Assembly: GCA_963966185.1 (NCBI GenBank)
Contig: CAWZYM010000238.1
Location: 304,501 to 368,500 of the forward strand
Length of the DNA stretch: 64,000 bases
DNA from: Rhabditoides inermis
Taxonomy: Eukaryota; Nematoda; Chromadorea; Rhabditida; Rhabditidae
Reading direction: 5' to 3'
A model generated the notes under the pieces. It saw only the letters and a list, made by a program, of their open reading frames with translations. It searched no databases and was not told where the DNA came from. The translations under genes and the position numbers were made by a program. Below are positions 14,410 to 27,000 of this stretch, one piece after another; the stretch's first letter is position 1, and every line of letters begins with the position of its first letter.

Positions 14410-16980
14410 CGAGTCCAGCGACGCACACCTCCACTCTCGATGATCTCTCGGTAGCTCAGCGAGTCAAGCGAAGCACACCTCCACTCTCGTTGATCTTTCG
14501 GTAGTACAGCGAGTCCAGCGACGCACTCCTCCACTCTCGTTGAACTCCCCATAACTCAGCGAGTCCAACGACGCACACCTCCACTCTCGTTGATCGGCCG
14601 TCAGCTCAGCGAGTTCAGCGACGCACTTCTCCACTCTCGCAGATCTGCCGTCAGCTCAGCGAATACAGCGACGCACTCCTCCACAGTTGTTGACCTCCCG
14701 ATAACTCAGCGAGTTCAGCGACGCAGTTCTCCACTCTCGCAGATATGCCAGCAGCTCAGCAAGTACAGCAACGCACTCCTTCACTCTCGTTGAACTCCCG
14801 ACAACTCAGCGAGTCCAGCGACGCATACCGCCACTCTCGTTGATCTCTCGGTAGCTCAGCGAGTCAAGCGACGCACACCTCCACTCTCGTTAATCTCTCG
14901 GTAGCTCAGCGAGTACAGCGACACACTCCTCTACTTTCGTTGAACTGCCGCTAACTCAGCGGGTACAGCGACGCACTCCTTCACTCTCGCAGATATGCAA
15001 GCGGCTCTGCAAGTCCAACGACGCACACCTCCACTCTCGTTGATCGGCCGTCAGCTCAGCGAGTTCAGCGACGCACTTCTCCACTCTCGCAGATCTGCCG
15101 TCAGCTCAGCGAGTACAGCGACGCACTTCTCCACAGTTGTTGACCTCCCGATAACTCAGCGAGTTCAGCGACGCAGTTCTCCACTCTCGCAGATATGCCA
15201 CAAGCTCAGCAAGTACAGCGACGCACTCCTCCACTCTCGTTGAACTCCCGATAACTCAGCGAGTCCAGCGACGCACACCTCCACTCTCGCAGATCTGCCG
15301 TCATCTCAGCGAGTACAACGACGCACTTCTCTACTCACGTTGATCTCTCGGTAGCTCAGCGAGTCAAGCGACGCACTCCTCTACTCTCGTTGATCTCTCG
15401 GTAACTCAGCGAGTCCAGCGACGCATACCTCCACTCTCGATGATCTCTCGGTAGCTCAGCGAGTCAAGCGAAGCACACCTCCACTCTCGTTGATCTTTCG
15501 GTAGTACAGCGAGTCAAGCGACGCACACCTCCACTCTCGTTAATCTCTCGGTAGCTCAGCGAATACAGCGACGCACTCCTTCACTCTCGTTGAACTCCCG
15601 ATAACTCAGCGAGTCCACCGACGCACACCTCCACTCTCGCAGATCTGCCGTCAGCTCAGCGAGTACAACGACGCACTTCTCTACTCACGTTGATCTCTCG
15701 GTAGCTCAGCGAGTCAAGCGACGCACTCCTCTACTCTCGTTGATCTCTCGGTAACTCAGCGAATCCAGCGACGCACTCCTCCACTCTCGCAGATCTTCTG
15801 TCAGCTCAGCGAGTCCAACGACGCACACCTTCGTTCTCGCAGCAGATCTGCCGTCAGCTCAGCGAGTCCAGCGACGCACACCTCCACTCTCGATGATCTC
15901 TCGGTAGCTCAGCGAGTCAAGCGAAGCACACCTCCACTCTCGTTGATCTTTCGGTAGTACAGCGAGTCCAGCGACGCACTCCTCCACTCTCGTTGAACTC
16001 CCCATAACTCAGCGAGTCCAACGACGCACACCTCCACTCTCGTTGATCGGCCGTCAGCTCAGCAAGTTCAGCGACGCACTTCTCCACTCTCGCAGATCTG
16101 CCGTCAGCTCAGCGAGTACAGCGACGCACTCCTCCACAGTTGTTGACCTCCCGATAACTCAGCGAGTTCAGCGGCGCAGTTCTCCACTCTCGCAGATATG
16201 CCAGCAGCTCAGCAAGTACAGCGACGCACTCCTTCACTCTCGTTGAACTCCCGATAACTCAGCGAGTCCAGCGACGCACACCTTCACTCTCGCAGTTCTG
16301 CCGTCAGCTCAGCGAGTACAACGTCGAACTTCTCTACTCACGTTGATCTCTCGGTAGCTCAGCGAGTCAAGCGACGCACTCCTCTACTCTCGTTGATCTC
16401 TCGGTAACTCAGCGAGTCCAGCGACGCACTCCTCCACTCTCGCAGATCTTCTGTCAGCTCAGCGAGTCCAACGACGCACACCTTCGTTCTCGCAGCAGAT
16501 CTGCCGTCAGCTCAGCGAGTCCAGCGACGCACACCTCCACTCTCGATGATCTCTCGGTAGCTCAGCGAGTCAAGCGAAGCACACCTCCACTCTCGTTGAT
16601 CTTTCGGTAGTACAGCGAGTCCAGCGACGCACTCCTCCACTCTCGTTGAACTCCCCATAACTCAGCGAGTCCAACGACGCACACCTCCACTCTCGTTGAT
16701 CGGCCGTCAGCTCAGCGAGTTCAGCGACGCACTTCTCCACTCTCGCAGATCTGCCGTCAGCTCAGCGAATACAGCGACGCACTCCTCCACAGTTGTTGAC
16801 CTCCCGATAACTCAGCGAGTTCAGCGACGCAGTTCTCCACTCTCGCAGATATGCCAGCAGCTCAGCAAGTACAGCAACGCACTCCTTCACTCTCGTTGAA
16901 CTCCCGACAACTCAGCGAGTCCAGCGACGCATACCGCCACTCTCGTTGATCTCTCGGTAGCTCAGCGAGTCAAGCGACGC
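14410..16980 (+). repeat. 2.57-kb block duplicated at 41,603-44,173 (offset 27,193)
   Basis: The spacing between diagnostic monomers is the same (14,590, 14,995, 16,043, 16,696 against 41,783, 42,188, 43,236, 43,889). Both copies carry the rare atgccacaagctcag variant (15,196 and 42,389) and gcatacctccac (15,424 and 42,617). They differ at a few single bases, and the match ends at 16,980. Confidence 0.8.
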
Positions 16981-19900
16981 ACTCCTCTACTCTCGTTGAT
17001 CTCTCGGTAACTCAGCGAGTCCAGCGACGCACTCCTCCACTCTCGCAGATCTTCTGTCAGCTCAGCGAGTCCAACGACGCACACCTTCGTTCTCGCAGCA
17101 GATCTGCCGTCAGCTCAGCGAGTCCAGCGACGCACACCTCCACTCTCGATGATCTCTCGGTAGCTCAGCGAGTCAAGCGACGCACTCCTCTACTCTCGTT
17201 GATCTCTCGGTAACTCAGCGAGTCCAGCGACGCACTCCTCCACTCTCGCAGATCTTCTGTCAGCTCAGCGAGTCCAACGACGCACACCTTCGTTCTCGCA
17301 GCAGATCTGCCGTCAGCTCAGCGAGTCCAGCGACGCACACCTCCACTCTCGATGATCTCTCGGTAGCTCAGCGAGTCAAGCGAAGCACACCTCCACTCTC
17401 GTTGATCTTTCGGTAGTACAGCGAGTCCAGCGACGCACTCCTCCACTCTCGTTGAACTCCCCATAACTCAGCGAGTCCAACGACGCACACCTCCACTCTC
17501 GTTGATCGGCCGTCAGCTCAGCGAGTTCAGCGACGCACTTCTCCACTCTCGCAGATCTGCCGTCAGCTCAGCGAATACAGCGACGCACTCCTCCACAGTT
17601 GTTGACCTCCCGATAACTCAGCGAGTTCAGCGACGCAGTTCTCCACTCTCGCAGATATGCCAGCAGCTCAGCAAGTACAGCAACGCACTCCTTCACTCTC
17701 GTTGAACTCCCGACAACTCAGCGAGTCCAGCGACGCATACCGCCACTCTCGTTGATCTCTCGGTAGCTCAGCGAGTCAAGCGACGCACACCTCCATTCTC
17801 GTTAATCTCTCGGTAGTTCAGCGAGTACAGCGACACACTCCTCTACTTTCGTTGAACTGCCGCTAACTCAGCGGGTACAGCGACACACTCCTTCACTCTC
17901 GCAGATATGCAAGCGGCTCTGCAAGTTCAACGACGCACTCCTCCACTCTCGCAGATATGCTAGCAGCTCAGCGAGTACAGCGACGAACTCTTTCACTCTC
18001 GTTGAACTACCGACAACTCAGCGAGTCCAGCGACGCATACCGCCACTCTCGTTGATCTCTCGGTAGCTCAGCGAGTCAAGCGACGCACACCTACACTCTC
18101 GTTGATCTCTCGGTAGCTCAGCGAGTCCAGCGACGCACTCCTCCACTCTCGTTGAACTCCCCATAACTCAGCGAGTCCAACGACGCACACCTCCACTCTC
18201 GTTGATCGGCCGTCACCTCAGCGAGTTCAGCGACGCACTTCTCCACTCTCGCAGATCTGCCGTCAGCTCAGCGAGTACAGCGACGCACTCCTCCACAGTT
18301 GTTGACCTCCCGATAACTCAGCGAGTTCAGCGACGCAGTTCTCCACTCTCGCAGATATGCCACCAGCTCAGCAAGTACAGCGACGCACTCCTCCACTCTC
18401 GTTGAACTCCCGATAACTCAGCGAGTCCAGCGACGCACACCTCCACTCTCGCAGATCTGCCGTCATCTCAGCGAGTACAACGACGCACTTCTCTACTCAC
18501 GTTGATCTCTCGGTAGCTCAGCGAGTCAAGCGACGCACTCCTCTACTCTCGTTGATCTCTCGGTAACTCAGCAAGTCCAGCGACGCACACCTCCACTCTC
18601 GATGATCTCTCGGTAGCTCAGCGAGTCAAGCGAAGCACACCTCCACTCTCGTTGATCTTTCGGTAGTACAGCGAGTCAAGCGACGCACACCTCCACTCTC
18701 GTTAATCTCTCGGTAGCTCAGCGAATACAGCGACGCACTCCTTCACTCTCGTTGAACTCCCGATGACTCAGCGAGTCCACCGACGCACACCTCCACTCTC
18801 GCAGATCTGCCGTCAGCTCAGCGAGTACAACGACGCACTTCTCTACTCACGTTGATCTCTCGGTAGCTCAGCGAGTCAAGCGACGCACTCCTCTACTCTC
18901 GTTGATCTCTCGGTAACTCAGCGAATCCAGCGACGCACTCCTCCACTCTTGCAGATCTTCTGTCAGCTCAGCGAGTCCAACGACGCACACCTTCGTTCTC
19001 GCAGCAGATCTGCCGTCAGCTCAGCGAGTCCAGCGACGCACACCTCCACTCTCGATGATCTCTCGGTAGCTCAGCGAGTCAAGCGAAGCACACCTCCACT
19101 CTCGTTGATCTTTCGGTAGTACAGCGAGTCCAGCGACGCACTCCTCCACTCCTGTTGAACTCCCCATAACTCAGCGAGTCCAACGACGCACACCTCCACT
19201 CTCGTTGATCGGCCGTCAGCTCAGCGAGTTCAGCGACGCACTTCTCCACTCTCGCAGATCTGCCGTCAGCTCAGCGAGTACAGCGACGCACTCCTCCACA
19301 GTTGTTGACCTCCCGATAACTCAGCGAGTTCAGCGACGCAGTTCTCCACTCTCGCAGATATGCCAGCAGCTCAGCAAGTACAGCAACGCACTCCTTCACT
19401 CTCGTTGAACTCCCGACAACTCAGCGAGTCCAGCGACGCATACCGCCACTCTCGTTGATCTCTCGGTAGCTCAGCGAGTCAAGCGACGCACTCCTCTACT
19501 CTCGTTGATCTCTCGGTAACTCAGCGAGTCCAGCGACGCACTCCTCCACTCTCGCAGATCTTCTGTCAGCTCAGCGAGTCCAACGACGCACACCTTCGTT
19601 CTCGCAGCAGATCTGCCGTCAGCTCAGCGAGTCCAGCGACGCACACCTCCACTCTCGATGATCTCTCGGTAGCTCAGCGAGTCAAGCGACGCACTCCTCT
19701 ACTCTCGTTGATCTCTCGGTAACTCAGCGAGTCCAGCGACGCACTCCTCCACTCTCGCAGATCTTCTGTCAGCTCAGCGAGTCCAACGACGCACACCTTC
19801 GTTCTCGCAGCAGATCTGCCGTCAGCTCAGCGAGTCCAGCGACGCACACCTCCACTCTCGATGATCTCTCGGTAGCTCAGCGAGTCAAGCGAAGCACACC

Positions 19901-21908
19901 TCCACTCTCGTTGATCTTTCGGTAGTACAGCGAGTCCAGCGACGCACTCCTCCACTCTCGTTGAACTCCCCATAACTCAGCGAGTCCAACGACGCACACC
20001 TCCACTCTCGTTGATCGGCCGTCAGCTCAGCGAGTTCAGCGACGCACTTCTCCACTCTCGCAGATCTGCCGTCAGCTCAGCGAATACAGCGACGCACTCC
20101 TCCACAGTTGTTGACCTCCCGATAACTCAGCGAGTTCAGCGACGCAGTTCTCCACTCTCGCAGATATGCCAGCAGCTCAGCAAGTACAGCAACGCACTCC
20201 TTCACTCTCGTTGAACTCCCGACAACTCAGCGAGTCCAGCGACGCATACCGCCACTCTCGTTGATCTCTCGGTAGCTCAGCGAGTCAAGCGACGCACACC
20301 TCCATTCTCGTTAATCTCTCGGTAGTTCAGCGAGTACAGCGACACACTCCTCTACTTTCGTTGAACTGCCGCTAACTCAGCGGGTACAGCGACACACTCC
20401 TTCACTCTCGCAGATATGCAAGCGGCTCTGCAAGTTCAACGACGCACTCCTCCACTCTCGCAGATATGCTAGCAGCTCAGCGAGTACAGCGACGAACTCT
20501 TTCACTCTCGTTGAACTACCGACAACTCAGCGAGTCCAGCGACGCATACCGCCACTCTCGTTGATCTCTCGGTAGCTCAGCGAGTCAAGCGACGCACACC
20601 TACACTCTCGTTGATCTCTCGGTAGCTCAGCGAGTCCAGCGACGCACTCCTCCACTCTCGTTGAACTCCCCATAACTCAGCGAGTCCAACGACGCACACC
20701 TCCACTCTCGTTGATCGGCCGTCACCTCAGCGAGTTCAGCGACGCACTTCTCCACTCTCGCAGATCTGCCGTCAGCTCAGCGAGTACAGCGACGCACTCC
20801 TCCACAGTTGTTGACCTCCCGATAACTCAGCGAGTTCAGCGACGCAGTTCTCCACTCTCGCAGATATGCCACCAGCTCAGCAAGTACAGCGACGCACTCC
20901 TCCACTCTCGTTGAACTCCCGATAACTCAGCGAGTCCAGCGACGCACACCTCCACTCTCGCAGATCTGCCGTCATCTCAGCGAGTACAACGACGCACTTC
21001 TCTACTCACGTTGATCTCTCGGTAGCTCAGCGAGTCAAGCGACGCACTCCTCTACTCTCGTTGATCTCTCGGTAACTCAGCAAGTCCAGCGACGCACACC
21101 TCCACTCTCGATGATCTCTCGGTAGCTCAGCGAGTCAAGCGAAGCACACCTCCACTCTCGTTGATCTTTCGGTAGTACAGCGAGTCAAGCGACGCACACC
21201 TCCACTCTCGTTAATCTCTCGGTAGCTCAGCGAATACAGCGACGCACTCCTTCACTCTCGTTGAACTCCCGATAACTCAGCGAGTCCACCGACGCACACC
21301 TCCACTCTCGCAGATCTGCCGTCAGCTCAGCGAGTACAACGACGCACTTCTCTACTCACGTTGATCTCTCGGTAGCTCAGCGAGTCAAGCGACGCACTCC
21401 TCTACTCTCGTTGATCTCTCGGTAACTCAGCGAATCCAGCGACGCACTCCTCCACTCTTGCAGATCTTCTGTCAGCTCAGCGAGTCCAACGACGCACACC
21501 TTCGTTCTCGCAGCAGATCTGCCGTCAGCTCAGCGAGTCCAGCGACGCACACCTCCACTCTCGATGATCTCTCGGTAGCTCAGCGAGTCAAGCGAAGCAC
21601 ACCTCCACTCTCGTTGATCTTTCGGTAGTACAGCGAGTCCAGCGACGCACTCCTCCACTCCTGTTGAACTCCCCATAACTCAGCGAGTCCAACGACGCAC
21701 ACCTCCACTCTCGTTGATCGGCCGTCAGCTCAGCGAGTTCAGCGACGCACTTCTCCACTCTCGCAGATCTGCCGTCAGCTCAGCGAGTACAGCGACGCAC
21801 TCCTCCACAGTTGTTGACCTCCCGATAACTCAGCGAGTTCAGCGACGCAGTTCTCCACTCTCGCAGATATGCCAGCAGCTCAGCAAGTACAGCGACGCAC
21901 TCCTTCAC
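16890..21908 (+). repeat. 2,509-bp tandem duplication (two units)
   Basis: Units of 2,509 bp lie head to tail, approximately 16,890-19,399 and 19,400-21,908. Landmarks repeat at this distance: 17,502/20,011, 18,202/20,711 and 19,205/21,714. The length equals 50 monomers plus 9 bp, which matches the three 53-bp monomers present in the unit (near 19,590, 19,800 and 21,503). Spot comparison shows almost no divergence; one difference is gatgactcag near 18,763 against gataactcag near 21,272. This indicates a recent unequal exchange. Confidence 0.85.
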
Positions 21909-24900
21909 TCTCGTTGAACTCCCGATAACTCAGCGAGTCCAGCGACGCACACCTCCACTCTCGCAGATCTGCCGTCAGCTCAGCGAGTACAACGACGCAC
22001 TTCTCTACTCACGTTGATCTCTCGGTAGCTCAGCGAGTCAAGCGACGCACTCCTCTACTCTCGTTGATCTCTCGGTAACTCAGCGAGTCCAGCGACGCAC
22101 TCCTCCACTCTCGTTGAACTCCCCATAACTCAGCGAGTCCAACGACGCACACCTCCACTCTCGTTGATCGGTCGTCAGCTCAGCGAGTACAGCGACGCAC
22201 TCCTTCACTCTCGTTGAACTCCCGATAACTCAGCGAGTACAGCGACGCACTCCTCTCGCATATGTGCCAGCAGATCAGCGAATACAGCGACGAACTTCTC
22301 CACTCTCGCAGATCTGCCGTCAGCTCAGCGAGTCCAGCGACGCACACCTCCACTCTCGATGATCTCTCGGTAGCTCAGCGAGTCAAGCGAAGCACACCTC
22401 CACTCTCGTTGATCTTTCGGTAGTACAGCGAGTCCAGCGACGCACTCCTCCACTCTCGTTGAACTCCCCATAACTCAGCGAGTCCAACGACGCACACCTC
22501 CACTCTCGTTGATCGGTCGTCAGCTCAGCGAGTTCAGCGACGCACTTCTCCACTTTCGCAGATCTGCGTCAGCTCAGCGAGTACAGCGACGCACTCCTTC
22601 ACTCTCGTTGAACTCCCGATAACTCAGCGAGTACAGCGACGCACTCCTCCACTCTCGCATATATGCCAGCAGATCAGCGAATACAGCGACGAACTTCTCC
22701 ACTCTCGCAGATCTGCCGTCATCTCAGCGAGTACAGCGACGCACTCCTTCACTGTCGTTAAACTCCCGATAACTCAGCGAGTCCAGCGACGCACACCTCC
22801 ACTCTCGCAGATATGCCAGCGACTCAGCAAATTCAGCGGCAAACTCTTTCACTCTCGTTGAACTCCCGACAACTCAGCGAGTCCAGCGACGCATACCGCC
22901 ACTCTCGTTGATCTCTCGGTAGCTCAGCGAGTCAAGCGACGCACACCTCCACTCTCGTTAATCTCTCGGTAGCTCAGCGAGTACAGCGACACACTCGTCT
23001 ACTCTCGTTGAACTGCCGCTAACTCAGCGAGTACAGCGACGCACACCTCCACTCTCGCAGATCTGCCGTCAGCTCAGCGAGTACAACGACGCACTTCTCT
23101 ACTCACGTTGATCTCTCGGTAGCTCAGCGAGTCCAGCGACGCATACCGCCACTCTCGTTGATCTCTCGGTAGCTCAGCGAGTCAAGCGACGCACACCTCC
23201 ACTCTCGTTAATCTCTCGGTAGCTCAGCGAGTACAGCGACACACTCCTCTACTCTCGTTGAACTGCCGCTAACTCAGCGAGTACAGCGACGCACTCCTTC
23301 ACTCTCGCAGATATGCAAGCGGCTCTGCAAGTTCAACGACGCACTCCTCCACTCTCGCAGATATGCTAGCAGCTCAGCGAGTACAGCGACGAACTCTTTC
23401 ACTCTCGTTGAACTCCCGACAACTCAGCGAGTCCAGCGACGCATACCGCCACTCTCGTTGATCTCTCGGTAGCTTAGCGAGTCAAGCGACGCACACCTCC
23501 ACTCTCGTTGATCTCTCGGTAGCTCAGCGAGTCCAGCGACGCACTCCTCCACTCTCGTTGAACTCCCCATAACTCAGCGAGTCCAACGACGCACACCTCC
23601 ACTCTCGTTGATCGGCCGTCAGCTCAGCGAGTTCAGCGACGCACACCTCCACTCTCGTTGATCGGCCGTCAGCTCAGCGAGTTCAGCGACGCACTTCTCC
23701 ACTCTCGCAGATCTGCCGTCAGCTCAGCGAGTACAGCGACGCACTCCTCCACAGTTGTTGACCTCCCGATAACTCAGCGAGTCCAGCGACGCACACCTCC
23801 ACTCTCGCAGATCTGCCGTCAGCTCAGCGAGTACAACGACGCACTTCTCTACTCACGTTGATCTCTCGGTAGCTCAGCGAGTCAAGCGACGCACTCCTCT
23901 ACTCTCGTTGATCTCTCGGTAACTCAGCGAGTACAGCGACGAACTTCTCCACTCTCGCAGATCTGCCGTCAGCTCAGCGAGTACAGCGACGCACACCTCC
24001 ACTTTCGTTAATCTCTCGGTAGCTCAGCGAGTACAGCGACACACTCCTCTACTCTCGTTGAACTGCCGCTAACTCAGCGAGTACAGCGACGCACTCCTTC
24101 ACTCTCGCAGATATGCAAGCGGCTCTGCAAGTTCAACGACGCACTCCTCCACTCTCGCAGATATGCTAGCAGCTCAGCGAGTACAGCGACGAACTCTTTC
24201 ACTCTCGTTGAACTCCAGACAACTCAGCGAGTCCAGCGACGCATACCGCCACTCTCGTTGATCTCTCGGTAGCTCAGCGAGTCAAGCGACGCACACCTCC
24301 ACTCTCGTTAATCTCTCGGTAGCTCAGCGAGTCAAGCGACGCACACTTCCACTCTCGTTGAACTCCCGATAACTCAGCGAGTCCAACGACGCACACCTCC
24401 ACTCTCGCAGATCTGCCGTCAGCTCAGCGAGTACAGCGAGGCACTCGTCTACACTCGTTGAACTCCCGATAACTCAGCGAGTCCAGCGACGCACACCTCC
24501 ACTCTCGCAGATCTGCCGTCAGCTCAGCGAGTACAACGACGCACTTCTCCACTCTCGTTAATCTCTCGGTAGCTCAGCGAGTCAAGCGACGCACACTTCC
24601 ACTCTCGTTGAACTCTGGTCTCTCAGTAGCTCAGCGAGTCCAGCGACGCACTCCTCCACTCTCGTTGAACTCCCCATAACTCAGCGAGTCCAACGACGCA
24701 ACCTCCACTCTCGTTGATCGGCCGTCAGCTCAGCGAGTTCAGCGACGCACTTCTCCACTCTCGCAGATCTGCCGTCAGCTCAGCGAGTACAGCGACGCAC
24801 TCCTCCACAGTTGTTGACCTCCCGATAACTCAGCGAGTTCAGCGACGCAGTTCTCCACTCTCGCAGATATGCCAGCAGCTCAGCGAGTACAGCGACGCAC

Positions 24901-26044
24901 TCCTTCACTCTCGTTCAACTCCCGATAACTCAGCGAGTACAGCGACGCACACCTCCACTCTCGCAGATCTGCCTTCAGCTCAGCGAGTACAACGACGCAC
25001 TTCTCTACTCACGTTGATCTCTCGGTAGCTCAGCGAGTCAAGCGAAGCACACCTCCACTCTCGTTGATCTCACGGTAATACAGCGAGTTCAGCGACGCAC
25101 TCCTCCACTCTCGTTGAACTCCCCATAACTCAGCGAGTCCAACGACGCACGCCTCCACTCTCGTTGATCGGCCGTCAGCTCAGCGAGTTCAGCGACGCAC
25201 TCCTCCACTCTCGCAGATCTGCCGTCAGCTCAGCGAGTACAGCGACGCACTCTCTCGTTAATCTCTCGGTAGCTCAGCGAGTCAAGCGACGCACACTTCC
25301 ACTTTCGTTGAACTCCCGATAACTCAGCGAGTCCAACGACGCACACCTCCACTCTCGCAGATCTGCCGTCAGCTCAGCGAGTACAGCGAGGCACTCGTCT
25401 ACACTCGTTGAACTCCCGATAACTCAGCGAGTCCAGCGACGCACACCTCCACTTTCGCAGATCTGCCTTCAGCTCAGCGAGTACAACGACGCACTTCTCC
25501 ACTCTCGTTAATCTCTCGGTAGCTCAGCGAGTCAAGCGACGCACACTTCCACTCTCGTTGAACTCCCGATAACTCAGCGAGTCCAACGACGCACACCTCC
25601 ACTCTCGCAGATCTGCCGTCAGCTCAGCGAGTACAGCGAGGCACTCGTCTACACTCGTTAAACTCCCGATAACTCAGCGAGTCCAGCGACGCACACCTCC
25701 ACTCTCGCAGATCTTCTGTCAGCTCAGCAAGTCCAACGACGCACACCTTCGTTCTCGCAGCAGATCTGCCGTCAGCTCCGCGCGTCCAGCGACGCACAGC
25801 TCCACTCTCGATGATCTCTCGGTAGCTCAGCGAGTCAAGCGAAGCACTCTCGTTGATCTTTCGGTAGTACAGCGAGTCCAGCGACGCACTCCTCCACTCT
25901 CGTTGAACTCCCCATAACTCAGCGAGTCCAACGACGCACACCTCCACTCTCGTTGATCGGCCGTCAGCTCAGCGAGTTCAGCGACGCACTTCTCCACTCT
26001 CGCAGATCTGCCGTCAGCTCAGCGAGTACAGCGACGCACTCCTT

Positions 26045-26106
26045 CACTCTCGTTGAGCTACCGAGAGATCAACGAGAGTGGCGGTATGCGTCGCTGGACT
26101 CGCTGG
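26045..26106. repeat. Foldback satellite monomer at decamer-array edge
   Basis: Forward satellite ends with cactctcgttga (26,045-26,056) and is followed by about one monomer in reverse orientation. This contains tcaacgagagtg at 26,069-26,080, an exact reverse complement 12 bases away. Similarity continues outward for about 35 bases per arm with mismatches. The decamer array begins immediately afterwards at about 26,107. The same arrangement is present at 31,597-31,658 through block duplication. Confidence 0.8.
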
Positions 26107-26517
26107 GACTCTCCGACACTGGCACTCGCCGACACTCGCCGACACTCTCCGACACTCTCCGACACTCGCACTCGCCGACACTCGCCGACACTCTCTGACA
26201 CTCGCCGACACTCTCCGACACTCTCCGACATTCTCCGACACTCTCCGACACTCGCCGACACTCGCACTCGCCGACACTCGCCGACACTCTCTGACACTCG
26301 CCGACACTCTCCGACACTCTCCGACATTCTCCGACACTCTCCGACACTCGCCGACACTCGCCGACACTCGCCGACACTCACCGACATTTTCCGCTTTTCT
26401 CCGACACTCTCAGCTACCTTCTGACACTCGCCGACAGTCGCACTCGACAACACTCTTTGACACGCACCGACACTCGCCGACATTCTCCGACACTCACCGG
26501 CATTCGCCGACACTTGC
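26107..26517 (+). repeat. 10-bp minisatellite array D1a
   Basis: Tandem units of ccgacactct and ccgacactcg, with occasional 6-bp insertions (cactcgcactcgcc) that change register and with att-containing variants (ccgacattct). It includes a recurrent module with ttttccgcttt, then cagctacct, then tctgacac near 26,386-26,430. The array ends at ccgacacttgccg, where a satellite monomer resumes. The block is repeated at 31,659-32,069. Open frames on both strands arise because few of the decamer frames contain stop codons. Confidence 0.95.
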
Positions 26518-26591
26518 CGCACACCTCCACTCTCGTTGATCTCCCGATAACTCAGCGAATCCAACGACGCACACCTTCACTCTCGCAGATC
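26518..26591 (+). repeat. Satellite island inside the decamer array
   Basis: About one and a half 50-bp monomers (cacacctccac to cagatctgcc) lie between two decamer tracts. The same island with identical edges occurs at 32,070-32,143 and, with small changes, at 34,168-34,240. The two repeat families were therefore joined once and then amplified together. Confidence 0.9.
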
Positions 26592-26740
26592 TGCCGACAC
26601 TCGCCGACACTCGCCGACACTCGCCGACACTCGCCGACACTCTCCGACATTTTCCGTTTTCCTCCGACACTCTCAGCTACCCTCTGACACTCGCCGACAC
26701 TCGCACTCGCCGACACTCGCCGACACTCGCACTCGCCGAG
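26592..26740 (+). repeat. 10-bp minisatellite array D1b
   Basis: This is the decamer tract after the satellite island. It matches 32,144-32,292 base for base as far as I can see, then stops abruptly at cactcgccga, where eight G residues and segment U1 follow. The equivalent tract at 32,144 continues for another 1.9 kb, so this one is truncated by the U1 junction. Confidence 0.93.
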
Positions 26741-27000
26741 GGGGGGGTAGAAGCTCCAGGTAGAAGCTCCATGCAATACAATGGTTAGTAATATCCTTCG
26801 TCCACAGTGACAATACGGGTCAGAAGATATTTATTGGCAGTCACAACATGCGCGTGGTGTTGCGCGCTATACACTGATGAGAGAGCGGGCCTTCGCAGCA
26901 GCCGCGCCCCTCTATTGCATCGATCGAGGTCATTACACATGGCCAGATGGGCCGTGATAAGATTGCAATAGTGCATACATAGTCCGGACCATCGCAACCG
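26741..27000. other. Non-satellite segment U1, copy 1
   Basis: About 260 bp of sequence unrelated to either tandem family. It starts with eight G residues and a 13-base direct duplication (gtagaagctccag, then gtagaagctccat). Read on the minus strand, the stretch 26,785-26,835 encodes NKYLLTRIVTVDEGYY before a stop, which resembles the first catalytic Asp region of mariner transposases (see the relic at 35,392-35,520). Other copies are at 35,441-35,695 and, truncated, at 46,960-47,090 and 52,736-52,866. All share the right-hand join to satellite at aagcacacttccac. Confidence 0.8.

Larger units (their letters stand above)
1..26056 (+). repeat. 50-bp satellite array, block 1 (forward)
   Basis: Bases 1-50 are one monomer and the next begins at 51. 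Core positions 1-35 begin CTCAGCGAGT and end CACTCTCG. Positions 36-50 are a 15-bp cassette with about a dozen recurring versions, for example ttgatctctcggtag, cagatctgccgtcag, ttgaactccccataa, ttgatcggccgtcag, cagatatgccagcag and cagatcttctgtcag. Some monomers are 53 bp because the cassette is preceded by an extra cag (for example near 1,237-1,260). No gene is visible. The block holds nested duplications listed separately and one short inverted stretch at 5,664-5,816. Small irregular joins occur at about 599-606, 5,417-5,425, 13,058-13,075 and 24,601-24,630. That it is satellite DNA is seen directly; any centromeric or heterochromatic role is inference. Confidence 0.97.
25258..26740 (+). repeat. 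1.48-kb block duplicated at 30,810-32,292 (offset 5,552)
   Basis: This mixed block contains satellite, the foldback monomer, decamer tract D1a, the satellite island and D1b. The second copy is nearly identical; one visible change is cgttaatctctcgg near 25,508 against cgttatactctcgg near 31,060. The duplication ends where U1 interrupts the first copy. Confidence 0.85.

Noticed and set aside
1..26056. CRISPR array, from a conserved core and variable 15-bp part
   Set aside because: The variable parts recur in about a dozen versions instead of being unique, the core itself varies, there are no cas genes, and LINE fragments show the DNA is eukaryotic.
26058..26564. 168-residue and similar repeat proteins in the decamer array
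   Set aside because: Several overlapping frames on both strands are open at once, as expected for a 10-bp unit poor in stop codons.
26870..26935. Hammerhead ribozyme in U1 (ctgatgag near 26,875)
   Set aside because: The CTGATGAG core is present, but no GAAA follows a stem II, and no cleavage-site stem could be traced. The match is by chance.
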